From: Thiobacillus sp.
Lineage (GTDB): Bacteria > Pseudomonadota > Gammaproteobacteria > Burkholderiales > Thiobacillaceae
Length of the DNA stretch: 8,544 bases
Direction: 5' to 3'
NCBI GenBank assembly: GCA_024710445.1
Contig: JANJUT010000057.1
Span: 1 to 8,544 of the forward strand
Under the pieces are notes generated by a model, which was not told where the DNA came from, made no database searches, and saw only the letters and a program-made list of their open reading frames with translations. Below are positions 6,953 through 8,544 of this stretch, piece by piece (position 1 is the stretch's first letter; each line of letters begins with the position of its first letter). Position numbers and translations under genes: made by a program.

Positions 6953-7975
6953 ATGAATATCGATCTACTCAAGTCAGTGGCAAACGCCATCGTCGCCAGA
7001 CAGAAAGGTGTGCTGGCGGCAGATGAAAGCAGCCCCACCATCAAGAAACGGTTCGATACGATAAAAGTGGAGTCCACCGAGGAAAATCGCCGGCGCTACC
7101 GTGAAATCATGTTCTCGGCCGATGGAATCGAGCGCTATGTCGGTGGTGTCATCCTGTTTGAAGAAACCCTGCGCCAGAGCACCCGCGATGGCACGCCTTT
7201 TCCAAAGCTTCTGGCCAGCCGGGGGATCATTCCAGGCATCAAGGTGGACAAGGGCGCCAAGCCGCTGGCACTGTGTCCCGGAGACCGGGTAACCGAGGGC
7301 CTCGATGGCTTGCGTGAGCGGCTCGCCGAATATAAGAAACTGGGCGCGCAATTCGCCAAGTGGCGCGCCGTGATCGACATCGACGAGCACGGCATCCCGT
7401 CTGCCTATGGCATACGCGCCAATGCCCACTCACTGGCGCGTTACGCCGCCCTTTGTCAGGAAGCTGATCTGGTGCCGATAGTGGAGCCTGAGGTACTGAT
7501 GGATGGCACACACGATATCGGACGATGCGAAATCGTGACGGCACGGACGCTGGAAGCGGTCTTTGCCGAACTGGATGCTCATCATGTGGTGTTCGAGGGC
7601 ATGCTGCTGAAGCCGAATATGGTAATTGCCGGCAAGAAGTGCCCGCAGCAGGCCGGCGTCCAGGAGGTGGCCGAAGCCACGCTGCGCTGCCTGCGGCGCT
7701 ATGTGCCGTCTGCGGTTCCCGGAATCGTGTTCCTGTCCGGCGGACAGAGCGCCGAGGATGCGACTGACCATTTGAATGCCATGAATGCGATGGGGCCGCA
7801 GCCCTGGCAAGTCAGCTTTTCATATGGGCGCGCCTTGCAGGCGCCGGTTCTGGCCGCGTGGCAAGGACAGGAAAACAATGCTGAAGCCGCCCAGAAAGCC
7901 CTGCTGAAACGCTGCCATCTGAACGGTCTGGCACGAGACGGCCAGTATTCACGCGTCATGGAAGACGCGTCATGA
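6953..7975 (+). CDS. fba: class I fructose-bisphosphate aldolase (eukaryote-type)
   Basis: This enzyme reversibly cleaves fructose 1,6-bisphosphate to dihydroxyacetone phosphate and glyceraldehyde 3-phosphate by a Schiff-base mechanism, without metal. It serves glycolysis, gluconeogenesis and, in autotrophs, the Calvin cycle. The 340 residues resemble the animal/plant type rather than the E. coli FbaB type. The residues known from rabbit muscle aldolase are all here: Asp24 in LAADES, Lys97 in PGIKVDKG, Lys136 in AKWR, Glu178 in PIVEPE and the Schiff-base Lys220 in LLKPNMV. LSGGQS, a phosphate-binding element, and FSYGRALQ follow. The C-terminus lacks the Tyr that ends muscle aldolase. The ATG at 6953 has an excellent ribosome binding site. 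The gene stands alone, divergent from miaA and closed by the hairpin at 8070-8097. Confidence 0.95.
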   Translation: MNIDLLKSVANAIVARQKGVLAADESSPTIKKRFDTIKVESTEENRRRYREIMFSADGIERYVGGVILFEETLRQSTRDGTPFPKLLASRGIIPGIKVDKGAKPLALCPGDRVTEGLDGLRERLAEYKKLGAQFAKWRAVIDIDEHGIPSAYGIRANAHSLARYAALCQEADLVPIVEPEVLMDGTHDIGRCEIVTARTLEAVFAELDAHHVVFEGMLLKPNMVIAGKKCPQQAGVQEVAEATLRCLRRYVPSAVPGIVFLSGGQSAEDATDHLNAMNAMGPQPWQVSFSYGRALQAPVLAAWQGQENNAEAAQKALLKRCHLNGLARDGQYSRVMEDAS

Positions 7976-8069
7976 AGCCTGCCATCATTCGAAGTCATTG
8001 CTTGAACGGAACAACGGTGCGCGTTATCCGCGAAATGACCGATTCAGGTGTGTCAGATAGTCAAACACA

Positions 8070-8097
8070 AAAAACGGCAGGAAAACCCGCCGTTTTT
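8070..8097. terminator. bidirectional intrinsic terminator
   Basis: A perfect 9-bp stem pairs AAAAACGGC (8070-8078) with GCCGTTTTT (8089-8097). The loop AGGAAAACCC can close further through two G-C pairs. The A-run on the left and T-run on the right provide a U-tract in either direction. It ends the aldolase transcript from the left and the minus-strand gene at 8115-8544 from the right. The position, between two convergent genes, fits this role exactly. Confidence 0.88.
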
Positions 8098-8114
8098 CTT
8101 TGCCAGGGCCTTTA

Positions 8115-8544
8115 TCAGGCCGCGGCGTACTGCTCCTTGGCCTTGCGCGCAGCCTCAATTTCTTCCGGGCCGTAGGCCTTGCCGGACCATAGCATTTCGT
8201 AGGCGATTTCCTCGTTGCCGTTCTCGCACAGGTCCAGCACTTTCTGGAACAGGGGCTGGAACGTCTCGGAACGGTGCGACTGCTCGTGATTCTCGAAGGT
8301 GGTCCAGAACGTCACGATCAGCGCTTCCTTGCCCTTCATCGGGCTCTCGACCGGCTGGCCGATGGTCGAGCCCTCGTTGGATACCGCACCCGAGTTCAGG
8401 GCAACAAAGCCGCCGACAAAGCCGGTATCGGAATGATAGGTCTTGACGTTTTCGCACAGGAACGCCACGCGTTCCTGCAAGTCATCCACCGTGTATTCGG
8501 GCTTCAAAATCACCCGGTTGATGGTCACGATACCGTCGGTCGGG
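8115..8544 (-). CDS. unidentified protein, 5' end outside window (possible ferredoxin-like alpha/beta fold)
   Basis: The frame is open to the window edge, with 142 residues visible. A GTG at 8528 could start translation but has no ribosome binding site. Five more in-frame residues (PTDGI) precede it, so the true start is probably outside. The visible part is acidic overall, with no membrane segment or signal peptide. IVTFWTTFENHEQSHRSETF, with an aromatic-rich strand followed by a His-containing helix, recalls dimeric alpha/beta-barrel proteins such as the antibiotic-biosynthesis monooxygenase family. That resemblance is loose and I would not name a function. The C-terminus is charged and ends KAKEQYAAA. 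It is convergent with the aldolase gene across the terminator. Codon use looks like that of its neighbours. Confidence 0.8.
   Translation of the reverse strand, partial: PTDGIVTINRVILKPEYTVDDLQERVAFLCENVKTYHSDTGFVGGFVALNSGAVSNEGSTIGQPVESPMKGKEALIVTFWTTFENHEQSHRSETFQPLFQKVLDLCENGNEEIAYEMLWSGKAYGPEEIEAARKAKEQYAAA

Noticed and set aside
7972..8175. Small plus-strand open frame starting in the ATGA at the aldolase stop
   Set aside because: The ATGA overlap looks like coupling, but the frame runs through the intrinsic terminator and into the end of the convergent gene. It has no family resemblance.

Overview
This window looks like chromosomal housekeeping DNA from a Gram-negative proteobacterium, most likely a betaproteobacterium (Nitrosomonadales/Gallionellales-like by gene order). 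The lipid A and Kdo genes (lpxK, kdsB) require an LPS outer membrane. The order exbB-exbD-lpxK-trm112-kdsB next to a divergent xseA is, from general knowledge, a betaproteobacterial arrangement. Coding DNA is GC-rich and intergenic DNA is clearly more AT-rich. No rRNA, tRNA, CRISPR array, insertion sequence or other mobile element was seen.

Left part (1-4163, minus strand, read right to left): a compact envelope operon. ExbB and ExbD form a proton-motive-force energiser pair. LpxK adds the 4'-phosphate to lipid A. A membrane-bound GGDEF diguanylate cyclase follows, then a small Trm112/YcaR-type zinc protein, then KdsB, which activates Kdo for transfer to lipid A. Gaps are 12 nt or less, and several genes overlap. 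The cyclase is the odd member: it lies between lpxK and the Trm112 gene and overlaps both (14 and 20 nt). It has an intact GGDEF motif but no RxxD inhibitory site.

Middle (4164-4499): a divergent intergenic region of about 336 bp between exbB and xseA. It holds an 11-bp inverted repeat containing a perfect DnaA-box sequence, a possible exbB promoter, and an AT-rich stretch upstream of xseA.

Right part (4500-8544): xseA (exonuclease VII large subunit, plus strand) converges on miaA (tRNA isopentenyltransferase, minus strand), and their stop codons overlap in one TTAA. Divergent from miaA is a class I, eukaryote-type fructose-bisphosphate aldolase gene with a good ribosome binding site. It converges, through a strong bidirectional hairpin terminator, on a partial minus-strand gene for an unidentified protein that runs off the window edge.

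No clearly new multigene system was found. The items most worth a second look are the cyclase embedded in the lipid A operon, the DnaA-box palindrome, and the unidentified protein at the right edge.
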